Source of the DNA: Fistulifera solaris
Lineage: Eukaryota; Bacillariophyta; Bacillariophyceae; Naviculales; Stauroneidaceae
Length of the DNA: 64,000 nt
Reading direction: 5' to 3'
Assembly: GCA_030295235.1 (NCBI GenBank)
Contig: AP026127.1
Coordinates: forward strand, 250,501-314,500
Made by a program: the position numbers and the translations under genes. The notes below the pieces were generated by a model. That model ran no database searches. It saw only the letters and a program-made list of their open reading frames with translations, and was not told the origin of the DNA. Numbering within the stretch: the first letter of the stretch is position 1; every line of letters begins with the position of its first letter. Shown piece by piece: positions 55,487 to 64,000 of the stretch.

Positions 55487-57483
55487 CGTTTTGTATATCC
55501 CGATAAAAAGACACCCTGTCGATCCCCGAACACCATCCTCCGGAGGAGTGAAACTCCTTCGTTCGTTGACGCTTTTGCGACACTCGAACTCGACGAAGAG
55601 GCGTTCTTTACGACTGACGAGCTCTTGTATGCCTTGGATGGTATAGACGAAATCGGTGACGATCTCCTTTATACGGGTGAACAAGAAGAAACCCTGCTAG
55701 AACCCATTCCCGTCCTTTCGTCGTCGCCCTTGCCCGATTTCCCGTTGCGCTGGAACGACAACGATAGCTTGTTGAAGGAAGAAAGTGAAGAAGAGAGCGA
55801 GAGTTGGTTAGAAACAACTAGTGATTTAGCAACCGAAACGGTAGATCCGTCAATTTTAGATCCGCCCGACGACCTGGACGATTTGAATTTACTAGAACAA
55901 TTGCAAAGCTTATCGCTGGGCATCGATCCTACTATGGCAGCACAGAACGCGGAGTTTTCCAATAACGAAGAAGAAGAGGATAAATTACCGCCGTATATGT
56001 ATTGTCAGCCGTGCGACGATAATTTACCCGAAGCCACCGAGTTGGACTGGATTGACGAACCGGCGGAAGAAGAGTATTCCTTTCAACCACGCCAGGAAGC
56101 CGTGGAGGCGGCAGAGCACTTCATAAAAGCTATGAGTCCTATGAAAAAAATACACCAAAAAACGAACGATCTTGTTTGGGGCATAAGGAGCGTATCTTGG
56201 GTTTGGATTTATCGGAATGTGGCAAGTTCTTGGCGACCGCCAGCGAAGATTCGACCGTCCGAATATGGGACACGAAATCCAATCGTTTACTGGCGACCAT
56301 GGATCATAATAAAAAGTTTGAGTGTTTGCGTGTCATTTGGGCACCGCAGAGCTGGCGTCAGGAGGAACGATGTCTGGACGATCCACTTCAGTATTTGCTA
56401 GCAACCGGAAGTGCGGATGGTGTCGTTTGTCTCTACTCGTGCTCGGATCCATTAACCAAACCGTGGCTCCTGCAGTCAAAAATCGATCATTCCCAGTTAT
56501 CGCATTTTGCCGCCACGGAAGACCCGGATGATAAGCCCCAAGTATACTCACTGCAATTCATTGACGATTGGAAAGGTTTAGGAAGTACGGGGGAGCAGAA
56601 TAGCTTCTTGTTAACTTCTTCGGATGATCATGTACATTTGTGGGAATGGGATATGCTGAAAAAAGTCAAACTAGAGAGCGGAACGTCCGAGACTCGAGTC
56701 GATTTTCGTGAAGTAATCAGTATCAAGTTTTCCAATTTACATGGACACGGATACGGTGTTCGTGTCGGTCAAGTGTCTAGTTCGGGGATGTTCTCGTTAC
56801 CGCCAACGGTCGTGCCGGAGGAAGAGCGTAATTTGACCAACGATATGATGCCAGCGGAAGGCACGTTCGGTGGAGATCGAAATCCCAATGGGCTTACATT
56901 TGTGTTTGATGCGCAATACAATGCTACGAACGGTTTCTTGGGAGTCGCTCTGTCGGATGGGAGTCTACGAATACTAAATGGACGCGGAATATGTTTATCA
57001 GTCCTCCAGTTGCCGGGTATGAACTCTCATCTTACGTCGTTTGCCTGGGACCGATCGGGGAGGCGCTTAGCTACCTGCGTGGCATCGGGGCACATTATCA
57101 CCTGGAGCTTAGAGTTTCACGATTCGGATGTGCGAGCTACTTGTGTTGCTATTTTTGAAAGGGGGCACGAAGTAGGTAGACCGCTGTTCGGGGCTCGGTA
57201 CATTGAGAATCACCAGCACACGGAAGATATTCTTCTGTCTTGGGGTGTGGACGGGCGACTCTGTCTATGGGATGCTTGTGCGGAAGGAGAAGCTCACGGT
57301 CCACTTGCAATCCTTCTCGCGAAAGAATCGTACCCAATCTATTGTGTTGGTCTTCGACCAGGCCTAATGGCTGTAGGCGGTGGGGATGGCCAAAACGACT
57401 TTATCGGTGTCCCCGTCTATTTGTATGACTTTGAACCAAAGTCGCCTTCAACGGAGAGTACAGCAACGTTGACGGGTCCTTGA
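55487..57483 (+). CDS. WD40-repeat protein with acidic N-terminal region; 5' end unresolved
   Basis: The frame is open from 55487 but no ATG is found before an internal Met; an acceptor (AAAAAG at about 55510) suggests an upstream exon. The N-terminal 220 residues are acidic and Leu-rich (DELLYALDGIDEIGDDLL, LNLLEQLQSLSLGID). After a one-base change at a G4 run (56178-56181) the reading continues VWGHKERILGLDLSECGKFL. WD40 blades follow: FLATASEDSTVRIWD, YLLATGSADGVVCLY, FLLTSSDDHVHLWEW, LGVALSDGSLRILN, RLATCVASGHIITWSL and LLSWGVDGRLCLWD. About six to seven blades, enough for one propeller. Probably a scaffold; no specific ortholog recognised. Confidence 0.75.
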
Positions 57484-57646
57484 TGAGCTCCTCTAACCCA
57501 GTTGAAATTTTTACTTACGAGTGTCTATGATTTCTCGGTCTCTAAAAATTAGAAGTAGTATCATGGGCATAAATCAAATTATTACATTCAGATTAAATCA
57601 CAAAAGTGTAACCATAACACCTCTGTAGCTCCGTTAGATGGATGCC

Positions 57647-58546
57647 TTACTCTTGGATATCCTCTTCAACAATTTCTTCGGGTTCTTCAGCAACAAGAGC
57701 ACGGTCCTTGCTCTTGCTGGACTCCTCAGGCTCGTCGTGGCCGTGTTCCTTACCACTTAGTGCGCGGCTGAAGAGGGCACGGTCCTTGCTCTTGCTGGAC
57801 TCCTCGGGCTCGTCATGGCCGTGTTCCTTGCCACTAAGTCCTCGGCTGAAGAGGGCACGGTCCTTGCTCTTGCTGGACTCCTCAGGCTCGTCGTGGCCGT
57901 GTTCCTTGCCGCTGAGGCCGCGGCTGAAGAGGGCACGGTCCTTGCTCTTGCTGGACTCCTCAGGCTCGTCGTGGCCGTGTTCCTTGCCGCTGAGGCCGCG
58001 GCTGAAGAGGGCACGGTCCTTGCTCTTGCTGGACTCCTCAGGCTCGTCGTGGCCGTGTTCCTTGCCGCTGAGGCCGCGGCTGAAGAGGGCGCGGTCCTTG
58101 CTCTTGCTGGACTCCTCAGGCTCGTCGTGGCCGTGTTCCTTGCCGCTGAGGCCACGGCTGAAGAGGGCGCGGTCCTTGCTCTTGCTGGACTCCTCAGGCT
58201 CGTCGTGGCCGTGTTCCTTGCCACTAAGTCCTCGGCTGAAGAGGGCACGGTCCTTGCTCTTGCTGGACTCCTCAGGCTCGTCGTGGCCGTGTTCCTTGCC
58301 GCTGAGGCCGCGGCTGAAGAGGGCACGGTCCTTGCTCTTGCTGGATTCCTCAGGCTCATCATGGCCGTGTTCCTTGCCACTAAGTCCGCGGTCGAAAAGT
58401 CCAGCACCAGGGGCAACACCACTTGCGGCGGCGAACATGAAGGTTCCAGCAATAATGGCTCCGTAAATAGCGCGCTTGCGGAACTTGCTCTCGGTGGCAA
58501 CGGCTCCGTCAATGACGGTGTTCATCTCGACATCAAAGTTAGACAT
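57647..58546 (-). CDS. Nine-fold 26-residue repeat protein with RxL motifs
   Basis: 299 residues. The N-terminus (MSNFDVEMNTVIDGAVATES) is followed by a basic cluster (KFRKR) and a hydrophobic helix (AIYGAIIAGTFMFAAASGVA), a signal anchor. Then nine almost identical 26-residue repeats (78 bp each): SGKEHGHDEPEESSKSK followed by DRALFSRGL, and an acidic tail (EEPEEIVEEDIQE). Each unit holds a His/Asp/Glu block, a Ser-Lys cluster, and two R-x-L tripeptides (RAL, RGL). R-x-L is a known processing motif in some diatom cell-wall proteins such as silaffins, and Ser/Lys clusters recall them, but the similarity is compositional only. DNA copies are nearly identical, implying recent expansion or homogenisation. 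Function unknown. Confidence 0.75.
   Translation of the reverse strand: MSNFDVEMNTVIDGAVATESKFRKRAIYGAIIAGTFMFAAASGVAPGAGLFDRGLSGKEHGHDEPEESSKSKDRALFSRGLSGKEHGHDEPEESSKSKDRALFSRGLSGKEHGHDEPEESSKSKDRALFSRGLSGKEHGHDEPEESSKSKDRALFSRGLSGKEHGHDEPEESSKSKDRALFSRGLSGKEHGHDEPEESSKSKDRALFSRGLSGKEHGHDEPEESSKSKDRALFSRGLSGKEHGHDEPEESSKSKDRALFSRALSGKEHGHDEPEESSKSKDRALVAEEPEEIVEEDIQE
57735..58436. repeat. 78 bp coding minisatellite, nine copies
   Basis: The in-phase tandem repeat underlying the gene at 57647-58546. The marker CCGTGTTCCTT recurs every 78 bp from about 57741 to 58365. Copies differ by only a few synonymous or near-synonymous bases. Confidence 0.95.
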
Positions 58547-59841
58547 GGTTTGAAAAGGCTTTGAAGATAGGCTGAAGTATGAATCGCTGGATATGATTTT
58601 TTGTCAGTTTGTGAGCGCGAAAGTGATGAAGCACGCAAAGATCTGCTTTCTCGAAGCACCGACGATCGGCACTGGCACTTCGCAAAGGATGACCTGGTGA
58701 GATTGAGGCGATACAAAAGTGTACCCTCATACCCAGTTTCAACCGACAGCCCTTTTTTACGCTTGCCTCTTTCGGCGGTGGTTACATAGGAAAGGTCTTC
58801 GTTGGCGAGGTACACAAAATTAGCCGCAATCCTTAAATACGTGTGTCACTTAGAGAATTTGGAAGAAAAGTCTCGTGTCAACGGACAATCGTGCGCCTTT
58901 GAGTGGTAGTTCAACGTCAAACGAACTGTAAGAAAAGCGGTACAAATTAGGCGGGAGAAGAGAGCAAGACGTTGAGAACTTTCCAGGGAAATAATCTGAA
59001 GTCCGAAGTCCTTTCCCACTGTCGGCTATGAAGTACTAATTAATTTTGTGTTTTTGCTTATTGTGATCTACTCCGGCGTACTCTGTTATAAATCAGATTT
59101 TGAAACATCCGTTGGGGGTTTTTACAGTCTAATTGACAGTAAGCAGCAAATCGTTATGCGTCTTCCCGCACAAGGTCAAGGATACTACAGTAGGAGCGGA
59201 GAGACGTTACCTGGTATGATGTCAAACAGTAATGATGACGACAAGCTAAGGTTAGGCAAGGTCAATTTGTCACGTCAACTTTCCTTGCAGGAACGAAAAA
59301 CGAAGAGAGTGCGACAATATTAAATTATTATGCTATTTTCCAAGAATAAGTATTTGTAAAGAGTAGTTCGTAGCTGGTCACTCCTTTCAAATGCGATGTC
59401 TGGCACGTAACGTCAACAAAGTAGCGTAAAACCTGGTGCTAGAGTGTCGAAAGAAGCCTTGTGAAAGGATGCTGCGTTCGCATAGAGCACTTTAAAATGT
59501 TTTTGACCGATGAGAACGCTCGTTTTATGTTGATTCGTCTCTCAGACCACACTTATGCAGGATCTAAGGTGCCTCAAATTACGGAGTAATCACCTAGATA
59601 CATACTGTAGTAAGCGCTTGTGCGACACGCGATACGCAGTCAGAATAATGGCGTTTGGTCTGTGCAGGACACTCTAGAATGCAAGCGCGTGGGCATGAAT
59701 TGCATCAAGTTAGATGTGAAAAATATAATTTACAAGCTTCGTGACCATTAACGTGTTTCGAATGTATTCTGTCATAATGCCCGACCAGTCCGGCTTTTTT
59801 CGACCTGTATCCAGCCATTTTCATTCCTTACATTCGACTCT
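58547..59841. other. Gene-free 1.3 kb region
   Basis: A 91-residue plus-strand frame (59048-59323) has a hydrophobic start but no further support. Otherwise nothing seen. It includes the promoter of the repeat-protein gene and the 3' side of NIP7. Confidence 0.4.
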
Positions 59842-60389
59842 CTAAAATATGTCATCTTCTAATCCCCGCAAATACTCTCCGACATCCGCTTGATGCAGTA
59901 CCACATTCCCTGTTGGATCCAACTGTTGCGAGTGTTCCGTACTTTGCGCCGCCACGCCGAATCCGAGGGGCGTATCCGTCGACATGCTGTACACGACGAC
60001 ACCCGCATATTGTGGGGTATTTTCCGTCATGCGCGCCAATCCGTTCTTGGTAATGTGACTTCCATATAAGAAACTCATTTCCGCCGATGTTTTGACCCAA
60101 ACTTTGTACAGAGCGTGTTGGGCCAAATAATCGAGGGCCGTAATGTGCAATCGAAACTTGCCGCTTTTGGTGAATTTTCCCAAACAAGTACCGGCGTGTA
60201 GTAAATTGTCGCGACTGATACAGGTGGATGCTTTCATGAGTGATTCGCTAATATAGTAGACACGGTCTTTGATGAGACGAAAACAATAACGCTCGTCACT
60301 GCGATTGATGAGATGCTCGACGTTCTTGCCGATGTATTCGGAGAGTTTCAAAAGACCGATTTCGTTTCTTCTTCAGTCAACGGTCTCAT
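59842..60389 (-). CDS. NIP7: NIP7, ribosome biogenesis factor
   Basis: The highly conserved NIP7 pre-PUA and PUA domains are clear: [75 protein letters not shown] and [14 protein letters not shown]. The true start is 60389 ([13 protein letters not shown], the universal NIP7 N-terminus). It is one base out of frame with the rest because of a four-base A run on the plus strand (60350-60353); one more base gives [12 protein letters not shown]. With that the protein is 182 residues against 180 in human. It acts in 27S pre-rRNA processing and 60S subunit maturation with NOP8 and exosome partners. It is a strong test case for assembly indels because the gene is essential. Confidence 0.95.
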
Positions 60390-60936
60390 TCTTTATATAT
60401 TTGCTGAGATTCACAGCGCTTTGTTGTTATCAATGTGATTATTATATGACTTGACGCTATCGGTGGCGATGGAATGAAAGAACAAAAAAAGCGAGAAAAA
60501 ATCTCTTGGAGGAGAAACTCGTTTCGCCTGTCCGCTTCCGGCACCCTATAATCCTTTTGTGTGCGGTACCCAAAGCTCTATGCTCGAAAACTGACGAGAA
60601 AAATAAATAGAAAACCGATTGCCGTTACGACCTCGATGAGAAGGCTGCTTGGATTGATTTTCGACTTCGACGAACGCAAACAAAATTTATTTTCGTATTG
60701 TTGTTGTTGTTGTACCTGGTATTGCAGGCTTTCTTGACATTCTCTTTTCAAAACTAACAGAAGCCGTCGCGGTTGTGAAGAAAGGGTCAGAAGCCGTCGC
60801 GGTTGTGAAGAAAGCATATTGACGGATAAATAAAATCCGTTACTGTCAAGGAACGACGAAGTCCTAATAAAGGGTTCTTTTCAATATCCCATCGTTCGAT
60901 TAATAATAAGTCCTGAGCTTCCAATCATTTCCCAGC
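60390..60936. promoter_or_regulatory. Divergent promoter region with a 30 bp-period duplication
   Basis: About 550 bp between NIP7 (minus) and the membrane protein gene (plus). CAGAAGCCGTCGCGGTTGTG is present twice, at 60758 and 60788. No gene seen. Confidence 0.5.
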
Positions 60937-61542
60937 ATGTCATCAACACCCGGATCTCGTGTGCGTCGAGGTGGTGTTACTCGTACATCAACCGGGTCAC
61001 CATTGAGAGGAAAACTATTCAGCAATGCCAGTCAAACAGAAGACTCTTCCTCGAAAACGATATCACGATTGTATCAAGGACTTTTGCAATTTCGGAAATT
61101 TCGAAACAAGGAGAAGCACGATTCGTTACCGCATCATCACACGAAAGACAATGTGCATATACAAATTCCTTTGCGCATGATGATATCGACCTTGTCGATT
61201 TTCTTGTTAATTCCTTTGCTATTGTTTGGTTGGCGGCAACTATTTCATCCTCCGACGGTCGCTAGTATGGAAATCCGCAATAGTAGCAAAGTACTTCACA
61301 ACAATCATAACAAGTTTCCCACGTGGATGGATGAGATTCAGTTACCGCCGGAAATCAGTGACGAAGCGAAGAATGAGACGACAGCTGTCGACTCCCTTCG
61401 CGCGGATCCACTAGCGAACGATCCTGTTTCGAAAAATGACAGTCAACATGTGTCGGGTTCACAAAAAGAAGAAGCGGGGGAAGAATTAGAGGAAAGAATA
61501 GAACAAGTCGAAGACGAAGAAGTGGAGGATACATCCAATTGA
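60937..61542 (+). CDS. Single-pass membrane protein with acidic C-terminus, unknown
   Basis: 201 residues. A basic Ser/Thr-rich N-terminus (about 80 residues; SRVRRGGVTRTSTGSPLRGK) is followed by one transmembrane helix (MMISTLSIFLLIPLLLFGWR, about 81-100). The rest carries N-glycosylation-type sites and a strongly acidic tail (EEAGEELEERIEQVEDEEVE). A type II topology fits the positive-inside rule. There is no catalytic motif, and the family is not recognised. The start is the first ATG. Confidence 0.55.
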   Translation: MSSTPGSRVRRGGVTRTSTGSPLRGKLFSNASQTEDSSSKTISRLYQGLLQFRKFRNKEKHDSLPHHHTKDNVHIQIPLRMMISTLSIFLLIPLLLFGWRQLFHPPTVASMEIRNSSKVLHNNHNKFPTWMDEIQLPPEISDEAKNETTAVDSLRADPLANDPVSKNDSQHVSGSQKEEAGEELEERIEQVEDEEVEDTSN

Positions 61543-61635
61543 AAGCTTTGAAAAAGCATCATAATCACAATGTACAATATAGACAACACCTACCGACGAT
61601 GTATCTTTTCCATTACTTGAATATTGCTCCTTAAC

Positions 61636-64000
61636 CTATTTCTTAAAAGACCGCGCCAACTGAATGGCTTCATCCATACTAGAAATGAGTGGCGCCGTCT
61701 TGATGAACGTTTTGGCCAAAGCCAGTCCATGTTTTTCGCATTGGGCCCGGACATCGGCATCTTCGATACTCTCCAAATCTTCAACATGAGCGATCCCGAC
61801 AATACGACGTAACATCTTCATACCGGCAAAGCCCAATGTATCCGCCAGTAAATCTTTCATGAAACTTTGTTGTGCGCGTGCCACGGCTTCCGGTGAATGC
61901 AATGTGTTTCGACCGTAGACGAAACCGGTATGCGCCGTCGGATCATTCCACAATTCCAAAATTGACGTTCAAACGCCGCATAGAAGGTAGCAATCTGCTC
62001 CAAGATCCATTCGGCGTAGTCGGTACCTCGATGGGGATGACCCGGTTGTGCAACATACGCCAAGAACAAATTGGCCACAAAGGCACCCGTATCGAATCCC
62101 ATGGGACCGTAAAAGGCGAATTCGGGGTCGATAACGTACGTCGCTTGCGGAGACGGTGCGCACATGACGGAACCGGAATGCAAATCCGCATGAATCAAGG
62201 CTTGGGTCGAACCGACAAATTTGTGCTTGTAATGCGCCGCGGCGTGTTTCAACTCAATGTCATCCTCAATCGCCTTTTTCTCATCATCGAGTTGCGGGCT
62301 GGTCCAACGATTGTTGGTGGCTTCCATGTACGGGTCGGTAAACACCACCTGTTCGGTCAAGGCACACATTTCGGAATTGGCACTCCACATTTCTACTTTG
62401 GCACGCAATTCGGTCGTACTGAGAGCAAATCCACTCGTCAAAAACAACGTTTTCCCACAAAAGGTACCCATATCCACCGCCATAGTAGGATAACGGATCC
62501 CTTGAATCAATCCTTTGCGCAGTATAATATGAGGAGGTTTTAAATATTCCATCACAATCAATCCATTCGGCTTGGAAAAGTGGTACAAACTGGGAACAAA
62601 TTCGGGGCAAGCGGCTTTTTGTGCCGCCAGTGCTTGATATTCATAATACGCTCGATCCAACGTCAATGGCCACGATTCTCCCACACAACGAACGTACGGG
62701 AGTGATTGCTTGACAATCACCTGATTTTCCGGTTTGTATTTGTTGGTGACAATAAACACCAAATTCAAATTCCCATCTCCAACTTCGACACAGTCCAAGT
62801 CCTCCGGTTCCACGGCTTCCAAAATTTCCATGGCGGCCGGAGCATGTTGTGTCAAATAGAGAGGCAACGTGTGTACCGTTTGTTCCGTGTAGTCCTGTGT
62901 GTTAGAGGGTGCTGCCGCAGCAACGGTTCCGTACGATTCGACAAATCGTCGAACATCAAACGTCCCGTTTGCCTGCGGATGCAAGACACCTTTTCCGTGA
63001 CAATCCCGGTAATATACGGTGCCGGCGTAATATCAAAGGCGGGATTCCATACATTCATATCGGCCGGTGCTTGACTCGTTTGCACAAATTCGTGGGCCGG
63101 TCGTTCTTCAATGACACACTCTTGTCCGGTCGAGGTGGTGACATCGAGTGTCGTAAACGGTGCGGCCACATAGAATGGAATCTGGTGGGCGCGGGCCACC
63201 AACGCCAATTGGTACGTCCCAATTTTGTTCGCGGTATCCCCATTCGCACACACGCGATCGGCTCCCACCACAATGCCGTGGACGGTATGGCGTTGACAAT
63301 AAAAGGCCGCCATACTGTCCGCAATCAAGGTCGCTCCCGGCATTTGTTCCGCTTGCAATTCAAAGGCGGTCAAACGCGATCCTTGATTGTACGGTCGTGT
63401 TTCCAATGCAATGATTTTGGCAAGACGGTGTTGATCACGGACGGCCCGGACAATCCCCAACGCGGTCCCGTACAAGGCCGTGGCGAGCGAACCGGTATTG
63501 CAAATGGTCATGAGGGTGAGTTGTTCTTCGGAAGAGTATTTCGATAACAACTCGTGGGCACCATACTTTGACAAGGTTTGATTGTCTTGCACATCCCGTT
63601 CCAGCATGAATTCGGCATGTTGTGTCACCGCCTGCAGCAAGCGTTGTCGTGCCGTCGTGTTGGTATCGTCTTCCAAAACCATACGATGACAGACATCCCG
63701 CACTTCTTGCACGGCATTGAACAAATTGACCGCCGTCGGTCGCGATGTCAGGAGATAATCCAATTTCGTTTCCAACAACGCCAAGAGTGCTGTCGCATCA
63801 TTTTCGTTTAGTGAATCGAGTTCACCAGTGGTCTGCAAATCGACCGCCAATCCCAACACGGCGACAATCGCAATCAACGGGGCTCCTGTCAACGAAAAGG
63901 AACGATGAGAAACGACTTTTCACAGCGCAACAAAACGTTTCACGCCACAAGAGAAACGCTCGCATTCTCGTACGCACCACGAATTTGCATATCTCGAATG
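61636..64000 (-). CDS. mtnA-mtnK: Methylthioribose-1-phosphate isomerase / methylthioribose kinase fusion (5' partial)
   Basis: Exon 1 enters at the window edge (64000-63978, ending IRDMQIR(G)). A 92 nt intron (63886-63977) leads to GAPLIAIVAVLGLAVDLQ. The isomerase domain shows ETRPYNQGSRLTAFEL, GADRVCANGDTANKIGTY, APFTTLDV and WNPAFDITPAPYITGIVTEK. After a T4 run (62991-62994, one-base frame change) the reading passes directly through GVLHPQANGTFDVRRFVES into the kinase: VGDGNLNLVFIV, HADLHSGSVM and YVIDPEFAFYGPMGFDTGAF. A second change at an A4 run (61958-61961) leads to LELWNDPTAHTGFVYGRN and the end at 61636. No stop or promoter lies between the domains. It would phosphorylate 5-methylthioribose and then isomerise it to methylthioribulose-1-phosphate in methionine salvage. 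Confidence 0.9.
63886..63977 (-). other. Intron of the mtnA-mtnK fusion gene
   Basis: 92 nt, donor GTGCGTACG, acceptor GTTGACAG. Splicing joins DMQIR to GAPLIAIVA. Confidence 0.85.

Noticed and set aside
57815-58564. Long open frames on the plus strand (and a second minus frame) over the 78 bp repeat
   Set aside because: The repeat unit is a multiple of three, so any frame open in one unit is open in all. Only the frame with a signal anchor and a non-repetitive N- and C-terminus is accepted.
1-64000. tRNA, rRNA or retroelement remnants
   Set aside because: A read-through for T-loop-like GGTTCRA-type words, long terminal repeats and reverse-transcriptase or integrase motifs found nothing convincing; a dedicated covariance-model or profile search would be needed to exclude them.

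Overview
The window looks like nuclear DNA of a diatom, most likely a pennate one. Genes are compact and mostly intron-poor. The introns I could place are short GT-AG introns of 63-92 nt, apart from one of 242 nt in SEC61 alpha. Several predicted proteins start with a signal peptide followed by a plastid-type cleavage site (formyltransferase, ABC1 kinase, a small membrane protein). The gene content is eukaryotic: SEC61 alpha, NIP7, histone H2A, a V-ATPase proteolipid, RING, WD40 and CCCH proteins. Species identification is inference; I could not search a database.

Layout. 1-10.1 kb: two related DUF6604-like genes (one cut by the window edge), an ankyrin gene, an M3 peptidase with one intron, and between them a probable TIR DNA element (4557-6773) carrying a ~480 bp foldback palindrome. 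10.7-16 kb: a UbiE-family methyltransferase and three tandem LEA-like genes. 16-26.5 kb: a DHH phosphoesterase with an inserted EF-hand pair and two CBS domains, a V-ATPase proteolipid lacking its usual carboxylate, a plastid-type ABC1 kinase, an H2A with a very long charged N-terminal extension, and a Cys-rich membrane protein. 26.5-28.6 kb is gene-free. 28.6-35.5 kb: a mitochondrial-type ABC1 kinase, two tandem RING proteins, a 340 bp MITE with an 8 bp target duplication, and a second ankyrin gene. 37-48 kb: a saccharopine-dehydrogenase-like gene, a third ankyrin gene, plastid-type methionyl-tRNA formyltransferase, a type II membrane protein, an FAD oxidoreductase, a CCCH protein and an F-box/ankyrin protein. 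48.2-50.6 kb is a repeat patch (twin 21 bp arrays, a 59 bp duplication, a TIR element). 50.6-64 kb: SEC61 alpha, ketopantoate reductase, a small plastid protein, a WD40 protein, a 9x26-residue repeat protein with RxL motifs, NIP7, a membrane protein, and a methylthioribose-1-phosphate isomerase/methylthioribose kinase fusion running off the right edge.

An important caveat applies to the whole annotation. At least fourteen otherwise conserved genes change reading frame by one base, nearly always at a homopolymer of 4-7 bases, and none of these changes costs conserved protein sequence. NIP7 is the clearest case. The simplest reading is uncorrected indel error in the assembly rather than mass pseudogenisation. 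I therefore annotate these as single genes and state where the frame changes.

Functional threads: methionine salvage (isomerase-kinase fusion), pantothenate synthesis (PanE-like), quinone metabolism (UbiE plus two ABC1/UbiB kinases), organellar translation initiation (FMT), stress protection (LEA cluster), secretory translocation (SEC61) and calcium-linked phosphoester chemistry (EF-hand DHH protein).
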